Numbered from the stretch's first letter, positions 1 through 11,075 are shown. The stretch: 64,000 bases of DNA from Chlorocebus sabaeus (GCF_047675955.1 NC_132912.1:76718382-76782381), one strand, 5' to 3'. Notes: a model not told the origin generated them from the letters alone. Numbers and translations: made by a program.

Positions 1-187
1 ACAATGAAATACTTTAGAGTCATAAAAAAAACAAGAAATCTTGTTATTTGTGACAACATGGATGAACCTGGATGACATTATGCTATGTGAAATAAGCCAG
101 GTACAGAAAGACAGCTACTGCATTGTCTCACTTATATGTTGAATCTGAAAAAGCTAAAGTCATAGAAGCAAAGAATATAATAGTGAT
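1..187 (+). repeat. L1MB-like 3' region, left piece
   Basis: The stretch reads like the last ORF2 codons and early 3' UTR of an old L1 in plus orientation: GACAACATGGATGAACC, a CTCACTTATATG block and AAAGCTAAAGTC. The matching remainder resumes at 946 after a younger L1, so the two pieces are one element split by insertion. The element starts upstream of the window. Confidence 0.7.
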
Positions 188-940
188 TGATCATTATAAA
201 AATGCAAATCAAAACCAAAATGATATACCATCTCACACCAGTCAGAATAGCTATTACTAAAAAGTCAGAAAATAACAGATGCCGGTGAGGTTGCAGAGAA
301 AAGGGAACACTTATACACTGTGGGTGGGAGTGTAAATTAGTTCAACCATTGTGGAAAGCAGTATGAAGATTCCTCAAAGAGCTAAAAGCAGAAATACTCA
401 ACCCAGCAATTCTATTAGTTTGTATATACCCAGATGAATATAAATCACTCTACCATAAAGATACATGCACGTGAATGTTCACTGCAGCACCGTTCACAAT
501 AACAAAGATGTGGAATCATCCTAAATGCCCAGAAGTGACAGACTGGATAAAGAAAATATGGTACATATACACCATGGAATGCTATGCAGCCATAAAAAGG
601 AACAAGATCGTGTATTTTGTGGAAACATGAATGGAACTGGAGACTACTACCCTTAGCAAAGTGATGCAGGAACAAAAACCAAATACCATATGTTCTCACT
701 TATAAGTGGGAGCTAAATGATAAGAATTTATGAATACAAAGAAGATAACAACAGACACTGGGGTCTACTTGAAGGGGGAAGGTGGGAGGAGGGAGAGGAG
801 GGGAAAGGCAACTATTGGGTACTGGGCTTACTACCCAGGTGATGAAGTAATATGAACAACAAACTCCCATGACGCATATTTACCTATGTAACAAACCTTC
901 ACATGTATCCCCAAACCTAAAATAAAGGTTTTTTAAAAAA
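188..940 (+). repeat. Younger L1 3' fragment inserted in the older L1
   Basis: Plus-strand L1 sequence starts in late ORF2 (CAAATCAAAACC, then ATACCATCTCACACCAGTCA) and runs through the 3' UTR to CTATGTAACAAACC and an AATAAA-containing A-rich end near 921-940. It is 5'-truncated. The flanks AAAGAATATAATAGTGATTG (about 170-189) and AAAGAATGGAAAGGTGACTG (about 939-958) look like a diverged target-site duplication. No frame is open. Confidence 0.75.
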
Positions 941-945
941 AGAAT

Positions 946-1300
946 GGAAAGGTGACTGCCAGTAGTGCAGGTGAAGCATGGTGCAGAGGGCAGAATGAAG
1001 AGATGTTGGTCAAAGTGGACACATTTTCATTTCTAAGATGAAGTTCTGGGAATCTAGTGTACAACACTGTGACTATAGTCAATATGACTGTATTGTATAC
1101 TTGCAATTTCCTGAGAGTAGATCTTAAGTATTATCACCAAAAAAAATGGTAACTGTGAGGTGATGAATGTGGTAATTCATTTGAACATGGTAATCATTTT
1201 ATTATGTAAATATGTATCAAATCATCATATTGTATATCTTAAATACACATAATTTTATTTGTCAGTTATACCTTAAGAAAGCCAGTGGGAAAAAAACAAG
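946..1300 (+). repeat. L1MB-like 3' UTR, right piece
   Basis: Continuation of the element at 1-187. It has the GAGATGTTGGTCAAAG block, GACTATAGTCAAT, GTATTGTATACTT and the terminal GTCAGTTATACCTTAA with a short A-rich tail, all typical of L1MB-type 3' UTRs. It carries no coding capacity. Confidence 0.75.
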
Positions 1301-1589
1301 AAAAGTCAATGAACAGAATGTTTCTGGTTGTACTAAAGCATCAGGTTTTACCAGAACAAATATTTGTATCTTTTAATGACATTTGCAAAAGATGAATTTA
1401 ATTATAAAATCCTAAAATGGGAAAGTTTCTAGTAAGACCATATAGTCAACCACTGTTCTGCCTCCAAGAAAAACTAAGGGAAATTAATTTGGACATGCAG
1501 CCTTATACTGTTAAAAACAACAAAATTGGGTGCCTACTCGGTGAGTTCTTAAAAGGCAGAAAAGTTAAAATCTAATCCCGCAATCAACT

Positions 1590-1742
1590 GGTACAGAGTC
1601 TCTCAATCCTGGCTTCACAAATGCCCAGGGCCATGCCTCACCCCTCAGATATTCAGATCTCAGTGGTTGCAGTGGGATCCTGGGAACTGATATTTTTTTA
1701 GGCTCTCCAAATATTGTAATATGCAGCCCGGGTTATGAACCT
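1590..1742. repeat. MER5-like DNA transposon relic
   Basis: The ends resemble MER5A/MER5B (nonautonomous hAT-Charlie): GTCTCTCAATCCTGGCTTCAC at the left and GCAGCCCGGGTTATGAACCTCTG at the right, with a CAGATCTCAGTGG-like middle. It is strongly diverged. Orientation is unclear because the family ends are near-palindromic. About 290 bases to its left show nothing recognisable. Confidence 0.5.
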
Positions 1743-1744
1743 CT

Positions 1745-2250
1745 GATCTATCCCTAATATTTTTAACATCTTTACTGAGACATAATTCACATATCATAAA
1801 ATTTATTCATTTAAATTACATTTCAATGGTTTCCTATATGTTCATGGACTTATAAAATCACCACAATCTCATTTTACAATATTTCCATCACCCCAAAATA
1901 AAACTCGTACCCATTAGTAGTCAAACACTATTCCCCACCCTATCCTTTCCTCAGCCTTAGGCAACCACCATTCTACTTTCTCTACCAATGTGACTACTGT
2001 AGGTACCTCATATAAGTGGAATCACACAATACTTGTGTCTGGCTTATTTCATTTAGCATAATGTTTTCAAGGTCCATCAATGTTTACGGCATATATTATA
2101 ACTTCATTTATTTTAATGCCTGAATAGTATACCATTATACAGATATAACAAACTTTGTTTATCCATTCTTCAAGTGAGGGACATTTGGCTTCTTTCTACT
2201 TTTTGGCTATTATGAATAAATTTCCCAAATATTTAAAAGCACTTTCAAAA
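1745..2250 (-). repeat. Old L1M 3' end, antisense
   Basis: Read on the plus strand it begins with TTTACTGAGACATAATTCAC, passes CCTCAGCCTTAGGCAACCACC and the antisense of the late ORF2 block (TCTGGCTTATTTCATTTAGC, CCATTCTTCAAG), and stops near 2250. This is an L1ME/L1MC-like 3' UTR plus the ORF2 carboxy end, 5'-truncated and much mutated. Confidence 0.65.
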
Positions 2251-2789
2251 GTTCTGCTTTTGAAGTAATATAAAGCATGTATGTAACGGCTTGAAAGCAT
2301 TTCTTGGTAAGGGAACATCAATACCCACCCTTCTCTGTGGTGGCTTCCTTTAATCTCACTACTCCTCCAGTGTGGAGTGCAGAACTGAACACAATTCTTT
2401 TAGCACTGTCTTGGTGAAATGTCCATGTCTAATTGCTTTGCTCATCCTTATATTCTTGACACCCATGTCAACAATCCCACTGCATTTCTTTTTTTAAACC
2501 AGGATATGGCCTCGCCTAGTCAGCTTATTATTTATTGTGACTTGGAGCAGTCTTTTCCCACACACCTTAGTGCAGAACATCTTAACAATTTTAGGACTTC
2601 CAAGTCACTCATTTCAGCAGCAATGGCAGCACCATACCTCCAACAACTCTCTCTTCCTCTCTCCAATCAAAACTATATGAAACAAGCTCTCATGTTAGTC
2701 AGTTCATCTCCTTTTGAAATCAGATCAATGCTGTTTCCTTGGGCAAATTGCATATGAAGGCTCTATAGTAAAAATTAAAGTAACTATCA
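2251..2789. other. Single-copy DNA, nothing recognised
   Basis: No repeat I know and no splice-bounded frame. A 112-codon open frame on the plus strand (2419-2757) has no gene context and no homology I recognise, so I treat it as chance. Confidence 0.4.
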
Positions 2790-2950
2790 TGTACAGGCAC
2801 TTACTCACTTTCAAGTACTGGGCTAAATACGGAACACAGATAATTTCATTGTATACTCATGACCAGCCTGCAAGATAGGTACCATTGTTTCTATTTTATA
2901 GATGAGAAAACTGAAATTTGGAGCAACATGCCCAGTACACGCAGTGGATG
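2790..2950 (-). repeat. MIR, antisense
   Basis: The order of blocks is that of an antisense MIR: a 'tactgggctaaatac' region, TACTCATGACC..., AGGTACCATTGTT, then TTTATAGATGAGAAAACTGA and a CCCAGTACACGCAGTGG remnant of the tRNA-like part. It is a diverged ancient tRNA-derived SINE. Confidence 0.65.
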
Positions 2951-2958
2951 AGTAACAG

Positions 2959-3301
2959 TGATATGGTTTGGCTGTGTCCCCACCCAAATCTCAGCCTGAA
3001 TTGTATCTCCCAGAATTCCCACGTGTTGTGGCAGGGACCCAGGGGGAGGTAATTGAATCATGGAGGCTGATCTTTCCCATGATACTGAATAAGTCTCACA
3101 AGATCTGATGGGTTTATCAGGGGTTTCCACTTTTGCTTCTTCTTCATTTTCTCTTGCCACCACCATGTAAGAAGTGCCTTTTGCCTCCCACCATGATTCT
3201 GAGGCCTCCCCAGCCATGTGGAACTGTAAGTCCAGTTAAACCTCTTTTTGTTCCCAGTTTGGAGTATGTCTTTATCAGCAGTGTGAAAACAGACTAATAC
3301 A
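2959..3301 (+). repeat. Solo MaLR LTR (THE1/MST type)
   Basis: A complete LTR of about 343 bp, starting TGATATGGTTTGGCTGTGTC and ending AGACTAATACA. Internal marks are GGAGGTAATTGAATCATGG, CACAAGATCTGATGGG and CCCCAGCCATGTGGAACTG. No internal retroviral sequence or second LTR is attached, so it is a solo LTR of the nonautonomous ERVL-MaLR group. It carries no gene. Confidence 0.85.
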
Positions 3302-3384
3302 AATAACACCAGATTTCCACCCAGATCAATCTGGCTCTCTGCCTCTATATTATATATCCTCTTCTGCTTATATAATCATGGAAC

Positions 3385-3700
3385 TATTATTCAACAGATA
3401 ATTGTGTCATAGTTATGCCAGCAACTATGCCAGACCTATGGGATACAGAAATAGGCAAAGCAAAAATGATTCCTGCCTTCATGGGGTTTACCGTCTAGTA
3501 GAGGATAGAGACACCAATTGTATTGTCCCACAGTCATATAATTATACACTGTGAAAAGTACCATGAAAGCAAGTTGCACTGAGCTGAGTGTGTCACCTGG
3601 TTCAGTAGGGTACTAGGGGAGGGAGGGAGTGTGCCAGCTCCCCAAGGAAGTAACACTTGAAGTCTGAAAACCTTCATCCTGGTCCATGAAGGAATTCTGG
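3385..3700 (-). repeat. L2-like 3' end, antisense
   Basis: TTCAACAGATAATTGTGTC, CCAGACCTATGGGATACAG, AAAAATGATTCCTGCC and CATGGGGTTTACCGTCTAG follow the order of the common antisense L2 3' tail ('tcaacaaatatt...ggatacagcag...tccctgcc...catggagctt'). The right part is more diverged and could be another ancient family. Confidence 0.45.
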
Positions 3701-4570
3701 ATGTGGGAGCAGTGGGAAAGGAGAATTTTCTGAGGAAGAGGCTTACCTGGCTGAGATGTGCCTCAGCAATAATGCTGACAGGTGGGCACCTGGCTCACCA
3801 CCCTTTCCCCACAGATTTTCTTTGTCCTCAGTTGCCTGTCTCCAGGGTGTCTCTTGCATTTTTCCTTATTTCACTTCATGCCATGTGCTTGGTTGTTTCT
3901 TCACCTTACCAGAGCAAGTCAGCACCATCTTCTCAATGATCCACAACCACAGAAAACATTCCCACTGAAACCAACATCCATTCAGAAAGGAGAATGTGGC
4001 CCAAATGATTAAGAAACATGTTACACTCTATTTGGCTGGTTTAATTCCAAAAGATTAAGAGAATATTCTTTCCAGGACGCAGAAGTGGAGAGAAAAAAAA
4101 ACAAGTCTGCTTTTATGCAGACATCCACATTGCTGCAATATTAAAGCTGCTCTGGATTGAAGGCAGGGAACTGTGCTGCTTCTGCTCCAAGAGCCTTGGT
4201 TTTGCTGCCATCTGCTGCTCCACGCCAGGCAGTGCACTGCGACTCACCAAGGCCTTGTTACACAGCCAAGGCAACAGGGAAAAATGAAGACCAGGTTCCA
4301 ACTCCCAGGCTGAGTGGGCTGCTCCCTCTGGGAGATGTTTGGGCAGCTGGGCCTGGGGGCTGCTGTTTTTGAGAAGCCAGACTCCCTCTTTTAGAGCTAG
4401 GGAAGATGCACTGATGGAATGACAGCAGAGAACTTCTGAATGTGGTGTTTTCATTCATCCTGCTGACCTGCTTAAATGTCCTCCTCTGAAATGAACACAT
4501 CCACTCTACCCTTGGGATCAAATCAACACCTCTCTTGACCTGACCCTGGCTTCAGTCGTCTCCAGCCTCT
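3701..4570. other. Single-copy DNA with moderate GC
   Basis: No repeat is recognised. Short overlapping open frames occur on both strands (for example 4113-4454 minus and 4157-4372 plus), as expected of a GC-richer patch. A donor-like CAG/GTAAGC lies on the minus strand at about 3745-3749, but I found no matching acceptor and frame. Confidence 0.35.
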
Positions 4571-4883
4571 TTCTTTTTTCTTTTTTTTTTTTTTTTTTTT
4601 TTTTGAGACACAGTCTCGCTCTGTCGCCCAGGCTGGAGTGCAGTGGTGCAGTCTCAGCTCACTGCAAGCTCTGCCTCCCGGGTTCATGCCATTCTCCTGC
4701 CTCAGCCTCCCAAGTAGCTGGGAACACAGGCGCCCGCCACCTCGCCCGGCTATTTTTTTGCATTTTTAGTAGAGATGGGGTTTCACCGTGTTAGCCAGGG
4801 TGGTCTTGATCTCCTAACCTCATGATCCGCCCGCCTCAGCCTCCCAAAATGCTGGGATTATAGGCCTGAGCCACCGCGCCCGG
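4571..4883 (-). mobile_element. AluY, antisense
   Basis: A full dimeric Alu in reverse, from poly-T to GCCACCGCGCCCGG. The GCAAGCTCTGCCTCCCGGG and TCATGCCATTCTCC blocks mark the AluY group. ACCTCGCCCGGCT (sense AGCCGGGCGAGGT) is a variant I associate with Old World monkey copies. The flanks CTCCAGCCT and CTCCAACCT are a plausible target-site duplication. Confidence 0.9.
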
Positions 4884-5164
4884 ACTCCAACCTGACTCTT
4901 ATACTCTGCTTCAACCACACTGTGAACCATACCATTGCCCCCACCACTTCCCTCTCGCCTTCCAGCGTTTGCCCAGAACATTCCTAAGGCGTGAAGTGAC
5001 CTATGATACCTGCCCATCCTCTTCCCTCTCACTCTTACCCAACACAGATCCTGGCTTAAAGGTTATGTTGCCTGGAAAGTCTCCAGCCCTTGCTCGCCTT
5101 CCCACGTCCTCTCCCAAATGCTCCTCTCTCACTCGGTGTCTCCTCCCAACTTAAGCCCTACCAC
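4884..5164 (+). repeat. Possible L2 relic
   Basis: Pyrimidine-rich sequence (CTTGCTCGCCTTCCCACGTC, CTCCTCTCTCACTCGG) has the look of the region upstream of the L2 3' tail, but no diagnostic block is intact. It could equally be single-copy DNA. Confidence 0.25.
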
Positions 5165-5518
5165 AATCACACTGGAGAAAGGGGAGACACCTAGATCAAT
5201 GGAACAAAATAGAAAACCCCAAAAGAGACCCATACAAACATGGCCAATTGATTTTTAACAAAAAAGCAAAAGCAGTTTAATGAAGAGAAGAGAGTCTTTT
5301 CAACAAATAATGCTGGAACAGTTGGATATCCATATGTACAAAAAAAGTGCTTCAATCCACACCTTGTACTATATACAAAAATTAACTCAAAATGGATAAT
5401 AGACCTAAATATAAACCTAAAATTGTAAAATTTCTAGAAGAAAAATCTTTGTAACTTTGAGTTAGACACAGTTCTTTGATATAACAACAAAAGTGCAATC
5501 AATAAAATTTAAAAATTG

Positions 5519-5829
5519 CTAGCTCGAGCCTATAATCCCAGCACTTTGGGAGGCCAAGGTGGGCAGATCACTTGAGGCCAAGAGTCCGAGACCAGTGTGG
5601 CTAACATGGCGAAACATTGTCTCTGCTAAAAATATCAAAATTAGCTGGGCGTGGTGACACATGCCTGTAATCCCAGCTACTCAGGAGGCTGAGGCAGGAA
5701 AATTGCTTGAACCCAGGAGGCAGAGGTTGCAATGAGCCAAGATCACATCACTGCACTCCAGCCTGGGCAACAGAGCGAGATTCCATCTCAAAAAAAAAAG
5801 AAAAGAAAAAAGAAAAAGAAAGAAAATAA
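5519..5829 (+). mobile_element. Alu inserted in the L1
   Basis: A dimeric Alu in plus orientation whose first bases are degenerate (GCTCGAGCCTATAATCCCAG). It has both monomers and an A-rich tail. The 14-base direct repeat AAATTTAAAAATTG borders both sides (about 5505-5518 and 5830-5843), a clear target-site duplication inside the host L1. It looks AluS-like. Confidence 0.85.
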
Positions 5830-5977
5830 AAATTTAAAAATTGATAAGTTGGATTTATTAAATTTTTTAAGTTTTTGCTCTGAGAAAGACATAGCTAGAA
5901 AGGACAAACTGGGAGAAAATAATTGTACTTTCAGATCTGACAAAGGATTTGTATTGAGAATATGTAAATAATTCTCA

Positions 5978-6150
5978 TGAAGAAGGAGGATCATTTGAGC
6001 CCAGGAGTTCGAGGCTGCAGCAAGCTATGATGGTGCCACTACACTGCAGCCTGGGAGACAGAGTGAGACACTGTTTGGAAAAAGGAAAGAGGGAAGGGCA
6101 GGGAAGGGAAGGGCAGGGAAGGGAAGGGCAGGGAAGGGAAGGGAAGGGAA
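5978..6150 (+). mobile_element. Alu single (right-type) monomer with GGGAA-rich tail
   Basis: Only one Alu monomer is present (GGATCATTTGAGCCCAGGAG to GACAGAGTGAGACACTG). The tail is not poly-A but a G-rich GGGAA/GGGCA array (about 6091-6150). AATAATTCTC flanks it on both sides (about 5967-5976 and 6151-6160), so it is a second independent insertion into the same L1. Confidence 0.75.
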
Positions 6151-7077
6151 AATAATTCTCAAAACTCAACCACATGAAGCAAATCCAGTTTTTTAAAAGG
6201 GGAAAGATTTCAACAGGTACATAACCCTGAAGATACATAGATGGCAAATAAGCCTGTGAAATATGTTCAATATAACTAGTCATTAGTGAAAAACAAATTG
6301 AAACCACAATGATACTATTACATCACTATTAAAATGGCTAAATTTTAAAAGAAAACAAAAACAAACAAAGAATATCAAGTGCTGACAAGGATACAGAGCA
6401 ACTGGAATTCTCATACATTGCTGGTAGGAATGCAAACTGGCATAACCACTATGAAAGAGTGGAAGATGTTTCATCTTAGATTTATTTTATCTTTAAGTAG
6501 TTTCTTATGAAACTAAATACATACTTGCCATACAACCCAGCAACCTCGCTCCTGGATAATTACCCAAATGAAATGCAAACCTGTGTTCACACAGAAAACA
6601 ATATGCAAATGGTTATAGCAGCTACATGTATAATCACCAAAAACTGGAAACAACCAGAATACCCCTCAACTTGGGAATGGATAAACAAACTGTGGTACAT
6701 CCATTCAATGGAAAACTACTCATCAACAAAAAGAAACAAATAATCAATACATGCAACAACACGGATGAATCTCAAATACAATGTGCTATGTAAGAGGGCA
6801 GATCCAAAAGGCTGTAATCTATATGGCTCCATTTATATGACATTCTGGAAAAGACAACTATAGAATTGGAGAACAGACTGGTGGTTTCCAGGCACTGGGG
6901 AAGAGGGCAGGCTTAACCACAAAGAGGTAGAGGAAATTTTTTTAGAGGAACAATGGAACTATTCTGTATCATGATGTGTGATAGTTACATGACTCTATGC
7001 ATTTACCAAAACTCACAGAACTATACACCTAAAAGAATGAATTTTATTCTATGTAAATTTTTAAATAAAAAAATAAA

Positions 7078-7435
7078 TTGATCACACTCAGGGCAGCCAC
7101 TGGTACATATGATGTCTTGGCAGAATTTGCAAAGAGGCTCCCCCTCTGGGACAAAAGTCCCTGTAATTCTCACATCTGCCCTGGAAGACGGGATGGAGAC
7201 TTGGTTTCAGCCCCACTTGGCTCCATTTTCTCCCCTTTGGCCGAACTTTGCACAAACTCCTCAGCCTTTTCCAGTCATCTTGGCCTAGATTATAATCAAC
7301 TATTTATTCATCTGTTTCCCTGCTATCATGAGTTTCTCAAGGAGCTTTTCTGATCCACCACTATAGCCCCAGCAAGCTGCCAAGTGGCCAGCACAACAAG
7401 TATTTGTGGAATGGATAAATGAATGATCACTACTT
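7078..7435 (+). repeat. L2 3' region
   Basis: The end is the L2 tail in degenerate form: GAGTTTCTCAAGGAGC, CTATAGCCCCAGCAAGC, CCAGCACAACAAGTATTTG and GAATGGATAAATGAATGA. Upstream sequence is weaker. Confidence 0.55.
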
Positions 7436-7529
7436 CCCAGAACTCATCTCTAAACAGCCCACTCACAGTGACGTCTCCTTGCTATGAGGTCCTAGAAGAC
7501 ATATCTGTGTCTCCTATTTGTCATAACTA

Positions 7530-7705
7530 AGAATAGAGGCAGTAACTCTATATTGACATAAACGTGGATAGACAGGTTTCTTAACAGCTAAATTGTAAGC
7601 TCTTTTATGGAAGAAGAAGGTATACAAACCTATGTCCCACACAGAGCCTTGAATAGTGCCATATGCATAGGAAGAGCTTAATAAATGTTAGTGGATAGGC
7701 TGAAG
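7530..7705 (+). repeat. L2 3' tail
   Basis: TTGTAAGCTCTTTTATGG, ATGTCCCACACAGAGCC, AATAGTGCCATATGCATAGG and GAGCTTAATAAATGTTAG match the order of an L2 3' tail, diverged. Confidence 0.5.
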
Positions 7706-8724
7706 AAACATAATTTTTTCTTAAAAGTATATGAAGAAGAGAAATCAGGCTAAGAGGCAGAAAAAGACATTAAATAAAACCATTTACATAATCAAATAAT
7801 TTTTGATTGACAAGGTTTTAATTTTCTTTCTTTACTAACATGGATATGTGTTTCTATTAAAGAATAAAAATAAGCCAAAGGATTAATGCTAAGTAAGAAA
7901 ATGCAGTGCTGATAAAAGTGAATGTTCAAATGTTTTCCTCTATGTTTTAAAAAATAAGGCTTTTGTATTTCTGTATATTCTTATATCTCCGGAGAGAAAC
8001 ACGGTATGTGAAAGGAAGCCATTGTGCAGAGACACAGCTCAGCTTCTAATTTGCTTTTAAGGATATCCATCTTGTAAATGGGGATAAACTATAACACCAG
8101 GCTTCTATCTTTCAGTAGGAAGAACACATGCAAAGCATTTCAGGATCCTTGAGGGAAAGGGAAAATAGCTAGCTATTGACAGAATTTTTAGGATGGATGT
8201 TGATGAGATAGTAAAAGCACTCGAGTATTCAAGGTAGGGGAGGCAAATGTGGCTGCAACATCAAGCATCCCATCGATCACCAGGCTAGAGCTGCCCCATC
8301 AACTGTAATCCTCAGCTGCCATCAAGATGCCATCAGTATTAATGTTACTGTTAAATACAGCCAGTTGACTGAGATACTAATAGAGTTAATAATAGCCACA
8401 TGGTCAAAGGACTAAAAACAGGCGACCAACTTCAACCTCAGAATTTCATTCAGGAAGTGTAGGGCCTGCCTCCTGGCTCACAAATCTGTCTCCCACAGCC
8501 ACAACCAGGGAGCAGAAATGTCATTCCTCAGGTCTGACAGTTTTAGGTTTCCAAGACCTCCCTTTACATCTCACTGGCTTCCTTTCAGACCGAATCTTGT
8601 CTGCTCTGGGGAGGCACAGAGGAGCCTGTGACTTGTGAGTTCCAGTAATCATTGTACACCTCTGCTTCTGCCTTTGCCAATGAGCCTGATTTTAGGCAGA
8701 GACAGAAGATTCTGCCTAACAGAG
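7706..8724. other. Single-copy AT-rich DNA
   Basis: About 1 kb in which I see no repeat family, RNA gene or splice-bounded frame. Confidence 0.4.
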
Positions 8725-8950
8725 TAGGTAAGAGAAAGGTCTCAGAATAAAGAGACCAGGGTTCTATCACTTACTTCCTGTGTGTCTTTGAGTAAGTTAC
8801 CTGACCACGCTAAGTCTCAGTTTTCTCATCTATAGAATGGAGATAGTAAGATTTATCTCACAGGGTTATGTAAGAGGTAGATGAGATAGTGCACATAAAT
8901 GGCTCATTACAGGGCCAGACAAATAGCAAGCACATAATCAACAAATGGTC
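8725..8950 (+). repeat. MIR, sense
   Basis: A near-complete MIR: GGGTTCTATCACTTAC, TTTGAGTAAGTTACCTGACC, TCTCAGTTTTCTCATCTATA, GGAGATAGTAAGA, GTACACAT-like and CAGACAAATAGCAAGCACAT. It is one of the better preserved MIR copies in the window. Confidence 0.75.
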
Positions 8951-9594
8951 ATTTTTAAATGTTTTTAGTCATGCTAAAGGCAAACTGGGAAAAGGGCAAG
9001 AAAAGTGACTTCAATGCCACTGACTGCATTTCCAAAAAAGAACCTGAACATTCCTCCTGGTACTCCCTGTAAGAAGTTCACCATAGAGACATCTGCACCA
9101 AGCCTACCCCAAGCTCTGCTGGTTCATGTGTCAGGTGGAATCTTTCTCTGACAGTCAGAAACCAAAGCTGCCCCCACCCAGAGACACAATAGGCCAGTGA
9201 CTGCCAATCCCATTTCCAGATCAAATGTGCACTTGCTTACTGCTTTGAACAGGTCATTTGGCTGACTGGTTTCCAAGAAAGTCACTGACTATCAAACTGA
9301 AACGTCCGAGGCCATTTGTTGATTAATAGTCCAGTCCCAAATCACAGGTGGGGCTGGCCGCTGGCAGCCCTGGGAAGGACAGTCATTTCATCCTTGGCTC
9401 ACACACACCTCAATTCTCTTCTGAAGTCTTTTACCCTCTCCAGGGTGCCTTCATGCTCCTTTCAGAAAACCTGAGCCCCTGGACACCTCATCGTCTCATG
9501 TTACAGGCCAGTCTCCAGAGAGATCTCCTGAGAGATCCCCCATCAGGGATCCTTTTCCAGAAGTTGGAGTGTTTTGAGGCATTGTCCTTGAGGT
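8951..9594. other. Single-copy DNA
   Basis: No repeat is recognised. A 99-codon plus-strand frame (9348-9647) runs into the MIR that follows and shows no domain, so it is probably chance. Confidence 0.35.
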
Positions 9595-9765
9595 ACTATA
9601 GCAGTGTGCTTAAGAACATAAGCTCTAGAATAGAAACCCAGACATAGTGACTTTGGCCAAGTATTTCCTTTATTTAAGTAAGGAAAAAATATTAGAACCT
9701 AGTTGAGAGGGTTGAATGAGATTTCTAAAGCACTTGGCACATAGTGGCACATAGTGGGTAAATGC
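9595..9765 (+). repeat. MIR, sense, diverged
   Basis: ATAGCAGTGTGCTTAAGAAC, AAGCTCTAGAATAG, GACTTTGGCCAAGTATTTCC, GTTGAGAGGGTTGAATGAG and AAAGCACTTGGCACATAGTG follow the MIR order. Confidence 0.65.
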
Positions 9766-10914
9766 AAAACAACAACAAAAAATTGTTTCATATTAGCATT
9801 AGCTACCCTATGGAAAATGAACAGACATGCCCCTGTTAAGAAGGGTAAGAACCCACAGGTGTTAGAGCCTGGGGGAGAGGCGGTTTCTGCAAAGCAGGGA
9901 AGCCTGTCTAGGGAGATCTTTAACACCCACCATCATTACTGCCAGGTCCCAGCTCCAGGATACTGAGACATGCAGCAGCTGCTTCCTTGATTAGATTTCA
10001 ATATTCCAATCGCTGGACCCTTGCCACTGTTTCAAAGGCCTTTCAAGAACTAAGAGGCGAGGAAGAGCTTTTTCAGCAGCTTCCAGTCAATTCTGAAGAA
10101 ACGCCTCTCATTTTTCTCTACTAAGAAAGCAATTTGCCAAGGGACCTATAGCCAGGAGGAAAGTCTTGGTGTTCTTTGGAGATTTATCGCCATCTAGAGG
10201 ATGCAGTGCCACAGTGCAAGACAAATGTGACCCAGGAGATTTCCCCGAAAGGGGCTTGTCCGTTCTGGGCGCTGCAAGCCTTCCAGAGGGCATGACGCCA
10301 AGGATTGGCAGTCTGCACGCCGTCCAAGAGGGGAAAGCGTGCTATTTAAACAACTTGCATTTTAAAACATCAAAATACAATCCCTTTCTTTGAGTCCACT
10401 GTTCCGAAATGCTTAATTATTTTAAGGGTCTTTTCCTTCTTAATTTCTTGGAGATTGTTATCTGTTAGAGATTCTCACAGGTATTTTTCTAGAGGCGGCA
10501 CAGCCACAGTCTCCCTGGTGCTGAGGGTGGAGGGGGAGCTATACTAACCCTAGGTTATATGTGCACCACCGTATGTGCTATTGTACAGAGTGGCTGCGAT
10601 TTGGTGGAAGACAGAATTTGATCTGTGAGCCGTGTGAACACGGTATAATACACTCCTGTCCTTTTCCTCTTAAATTCATTCTTTAGTCTGCTGTGATTGG
10701 ACATCAGCCCCCGCTGTTCTCCTGAAACTGCCTCTACCAACATCTCTTTCAGTATTCCCGTCATGAGCCTTACTTCCCCTCTTTGAGATGCTCCCCTCCT
10801 CCTTTCTGACTTGCTCCCTCCCACCTTCATTCGCAGACATCTTTCTCTGTCTACTTCTTACATGTTAATGCCTCCTCGGACTTCTACCTCTGGCCTTATT
10901 TTTGTTTCACTTTG
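9766..10914. other. Single-copy DNA with a local CpG cluster
   Basis: No repeat is recognised. Around 10187-10345 there are about eight CpGs in a window that is otherwise CpG-poor. The cluster has no TATA box or splice-bounded frame that I can defend. A 75-codon plus-strand frame (10166-10393) overlaps it. Confidence 0.4.
10186..10206 (-). promoter_or_regulatory. CTCF-like motif
   Basis: Read on the minus strand the core is CCTCTAGATGGCG, one base from the common CTCF core form CCACTAGATGGCG. It sits at the left edge of a small CpG cluster in non-repeat DNA. Motif resemblance alone predicts binding weakly. Confidence 0.3.
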
Positions 10915-11075
10915 CACAGAGGTCCTCAAGTTTTATTGGACATCATTATCAGCTGAGGAGTTTTTTCAAAATATACAATAGAGATGGCTAGACTCCTAGA
11001 GATTACACTTTGGGGACATCTGTATTTTGAAAAAGTTCCTTAGGTGATTCTGATGTGCACCAAAGATTGATAATC
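10915..11075. repeat. MER5-like DNA transposon relic
   Basis: GAGGTCCTCAAGTTTTATTGG, ATCATTATCAGCTGAGGAG, TCCTTAGGTGATTCTGATGTG and CACCAAAGATTGATAATCA follow the MER5A plan (hAT-Charlie, nonautonomous). Confidence 0.55.

Larger units (their letters stand above)
5165..7075 (+). repeat. Old L1 (L1MC-like) 3' half with two Alu inserts
   Basis: Plus-strand late ORF2 sequence (AGATCAATGGAACAAAATAG, CATGGCCAATTGATTTT) continues after two Alu insertions through AAAACTCAACCACATGAAG, GGAATGCAAACTGG and ATGGATAAACAAACTGTGG to a 3' UTR with TGTGATAGTTACATGACTC and a final AAATAAAAAAATAAA. Every reading frame is broken. Of the frames left, 6507-6743 still reads like the ORF2 carboxy terminus (AATCIITKNWKQPEYPSTWE). 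Confidence 0.75.

Noticed and set aside
3703..4012. Three overlapping open frames on the plus strand and a donor-like minus-strand site at 3745
   Set aside because: Several frames are open at once, no acceptor pairs with the donor and there is no domain. Composition explains it.
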